In this document: positions 62,890 through 64,000 of the stretch, one piece after another
Layout of the letters: every line of letters begins with the position of its first letter
How positions within the stretch are numbered: the first letter of the stretch is position 1
Assembly: GCF_003399645.1 (NCBI RefSeq)
Contig: NZ_NBXD01000024.1
Span: 124,001 to 188,000, forward strand
Direction: 5' to 3'
Source: Subtercola boreus
GTDB lineage: Bacteria; Actinomycetota; Actinomycetes; Actinomycetales; Microbacteriaceae
Length of the DNA: 64,000 bases
Program-made: the position numbers and the translations under genes
Notes under the pieces: generated by a model
Seen by the model: only the letters and a program-made list of their open reading frames with translations
What the model was told of the DNA's origin: nothing
Database searches by the model: none

Positions 62890-64000
62890 CTACTCGACCG
62901 TGACCGACTTGGCCAGGTTGCGCGGCTGGTCGACGTCGAGACCCTTGGCCGTGGCCAGCTCCATCGCGAAGATCTGCAGCGGAACGACGGCCAGCAGCGG
63001 CTCGAACAGCGCACCCGCCAGCGGAATCGGGATGACCTCGTCAGCGAACGGCAGCACGGCCGCATCGCCCTGCTCGGCGACGGCGAGGATGCGCGCACCC
63101 CGGGCCCGGATCTCCTGGATGTTCGAGACCACCTTAGCGTGCAGCGAGTTCGGGTCGCGCGGGCTCGGCACGATGACGAACACCGGCTGGCCCGGCTCGA
63201 TCAGGGCGATCGGGCCGTGCTTCAGCTCGCCGGCAGCGAATCCCTCGGCGTGGATGTAGGCCAGCTCCTTGAGCTTGAGGGCACCCTCGAGCGCCACGGG
63301 ATAACCGACGTGCCGGCCGAGGAAGAGCACGGCACGGGAGTCCGACATCCATTTCGCCAGCTCCTGGATGCGGGTGGAGGTCAGCAGCACCTGCTCGAGC
63401 TTCGCCGGAATGCCCGACAGCTCTTCCAGCGCCTCGGCGATGGCGGGCGCCGACAGCGTTCCACGAACCCGCGCCAGGTGCAGCCCGAAGAGGTAGAGCG
63501 CCGCGATCTGGGCGACGAAGGCCTTCGTCGACGCCACGGCGACCTCGGGGCCGGCGTGCGTGTAGATCACGGCATCCGACTCGCGCGCGATCGTCGCACC
63601 CTGCGTGTTGCAGATCGAGAGCGTCGCCGCTCCCGCCTCGATCGCGTACTTCACGGCCATCAGCGTGTCCATGGTCTCGCCCGACTGGCTGATCGACACG
63701 ACGAGGGTGCGGGGCGTCAGCACCGGCTCGCTGTACCGGAACTCGTGCGAGAGCTGCACCTCGACCGGGATGCGGGCCCACTTCTCGAGGGCGTACTTGC
63801 CGAGCATCCCGGCGTAGCTCGCCGTGCCGCAGGCGATGATGACGATGCGGTCGATGTCGGTCAACGCCTCTTCGAGCCCGGCCAGCTCGGGCAGTTCGAT
63901 GCGGTCGTGATGGATGCGCGTGCGCAGAGTGTTGGCGACCGCTTCGGGCTGCTCGCTGATCTCCTTCGCCATGAAGCTCGACCAGCCACCCTTCTCAGCG
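62890..64000 (-). CDS. glmS: Glutamine-fructose-6-phosphate aminotransferase, 3' part (runs off the window)
   Basis: Makes glucosamine-6-P for the cell wall. About 370 codons of the C-terminal part are present; the reading frame continues to 64000 (AEKGGWSSFMAKEISEQPEA), so the N-terminal glutaminase domain lies beyond. Two SIS isomerase domains are seen: the first with VIIACGTASYAGMLGKYALE and SISQSGETMDTLMAVKYA, the second with FLGRHVGYPVALEGALKLKE and ELKHGPIALIEPGQPVF. The end LDVDQPRNLAKSVTVE is the canonical GlmS C-terminus. Confidence 0.97.
   Translation of the reverse strand, partial: AEKGGWSSFMAKEISEQPEAVANTLRTRIHHDRIELPELAGLEEALTDIDRIVIIACGTASYAGMLGKYALEKWARIPVEVQLSHEFRYSEPVLTPRTLVVSISQSGETMDTLMAVKYAIEAGAATLSICNTQGATIARESDAVIYTHAGPEVAVASTKAFVAQIAALYLFGLHLARVRGTLSAPAIAEALEELSGIPAKLEQVLLTSTRIQELAKWMSDSRAVLFLGRHVGYPVALEGALKLKELAYIHAEGFAAGELKHGPIALIEPGQPVFVIVPSPRDPNSLHAKVVSNIQEIRARGARILAVAEQGDAAVLPFADEVIPIPLAGALFEPLLAVVPLQIFAMELATAKGLDVDQPRNLAKSVTVE

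Overview
The window is very GC-rich, densely packed DNA from an actinobacterium, most likely a member of Microbacteriaceae. This is an inference from gene content and order: sucC-sucD, then DUF6350-purN-purH; guaB next to guaB3, guaA, DUF3817 and SURF1; glmS-acpS-alr-tsaE-tsaB-rimI-tsaD; and groES under two CIRCE boxes. Most of it is core chromosome. Accessory-looking DNA is limited to a hicAB toxin-antitoxin cassette near 5.5-6.2 kb and a few lineage-specific small or secreted proteins.

Layout. 1-4.7 kb (minus): aromatic catabolism genes pcaB (cut by the window edge), pcaG, pcaH and pobA, with an IclR regulator and a Pr6Pr membrane protein. 4.8-6.9 kb: lipoprotein, hicAB between two 34-bp direct repeats, and two small orphan proteins. 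6.9-9.1 kb (minus): aldose 1-epimerase and glyA. 9.3-11.8 kb (plus): an ECF sigma factor fused to an anti-sigma-like zinc finger, membrane helices and a long Pro-rich region. 11.9-17.6 kb: MFS exporter (minus), YrdB-like protein and nagA (plus), icd (minus), GNAT, ATL protein and lipoprotein (plus). 17.7-29.3 kb (minus): heterodimeric ABC exporter, membrane-DDAH fusion, purH, purN, DUF6350, sucD, sucC. 29.6-32.2 kb (plus): sortase-type surface protein and MpaB-like protein. 32.2-34.7 kb (minus): UvrD/PcrA helicase. 34.9-35.7 kb (plus): Bax inhibitor-1 family protein. 35.9-47.3 kb (minus): second heterodimeric ABC exporter, guaA, DUF3817, surf1, a KhtTU-like cation/proton antiporter pair, guaB3, guaB. 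47.4-51.6 kb (plus): livHMGF; the matching binding lipoprotein (52.2-53.5 kb) lies on the other strand. 53.6-54.8 kb (minus): rarD and groES. 55-56.2 kb (plus): methyltransferase. 56.2-64 kb (minus): two small DUF4190-like membrane proteins, then tsaD-rimI-tsaB-(alr::tsaE)-alr-acpS-glmS, whose adjacent genes overlap by 4-8 nt from tsaD through acpS.

Functional links. pobA converts 4-hydroxybenzoate to protocatechuate, PcaHG cleaves the ring, and PcaB takes the product into the beta-ketoadipate pathway. purN/purH make IMP, and guaB, guaA and guaB3 handle GMP. sucCD and icd are TCA-cycle genes. TsaD/TsaB/TsaE make the tRNA t6A modification. The tandem alr genes and glmS feed peptidoglycan synthesis.

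Most unusual observations: hicAB sits exactly between 34-bp direct repeats (31/34 identical); two minus-strand genes end in 16-bp tandem repeats that place stop codons in more than one frame, and guaB ends in duplicated stop-containing sequence; there is a sigma/anti-sigma/membrane one-protein fusion; a LivH permease carries a secreted-type N-terminal domain; alr is fused to tsaE beside a second full alr; guaA appears to start at ATT; and a strong G-quadruplex motif lies in a divergent promoter region. No CRISPR array, prophage, insertion sequence, rRNA or tRNA gene was recognised.
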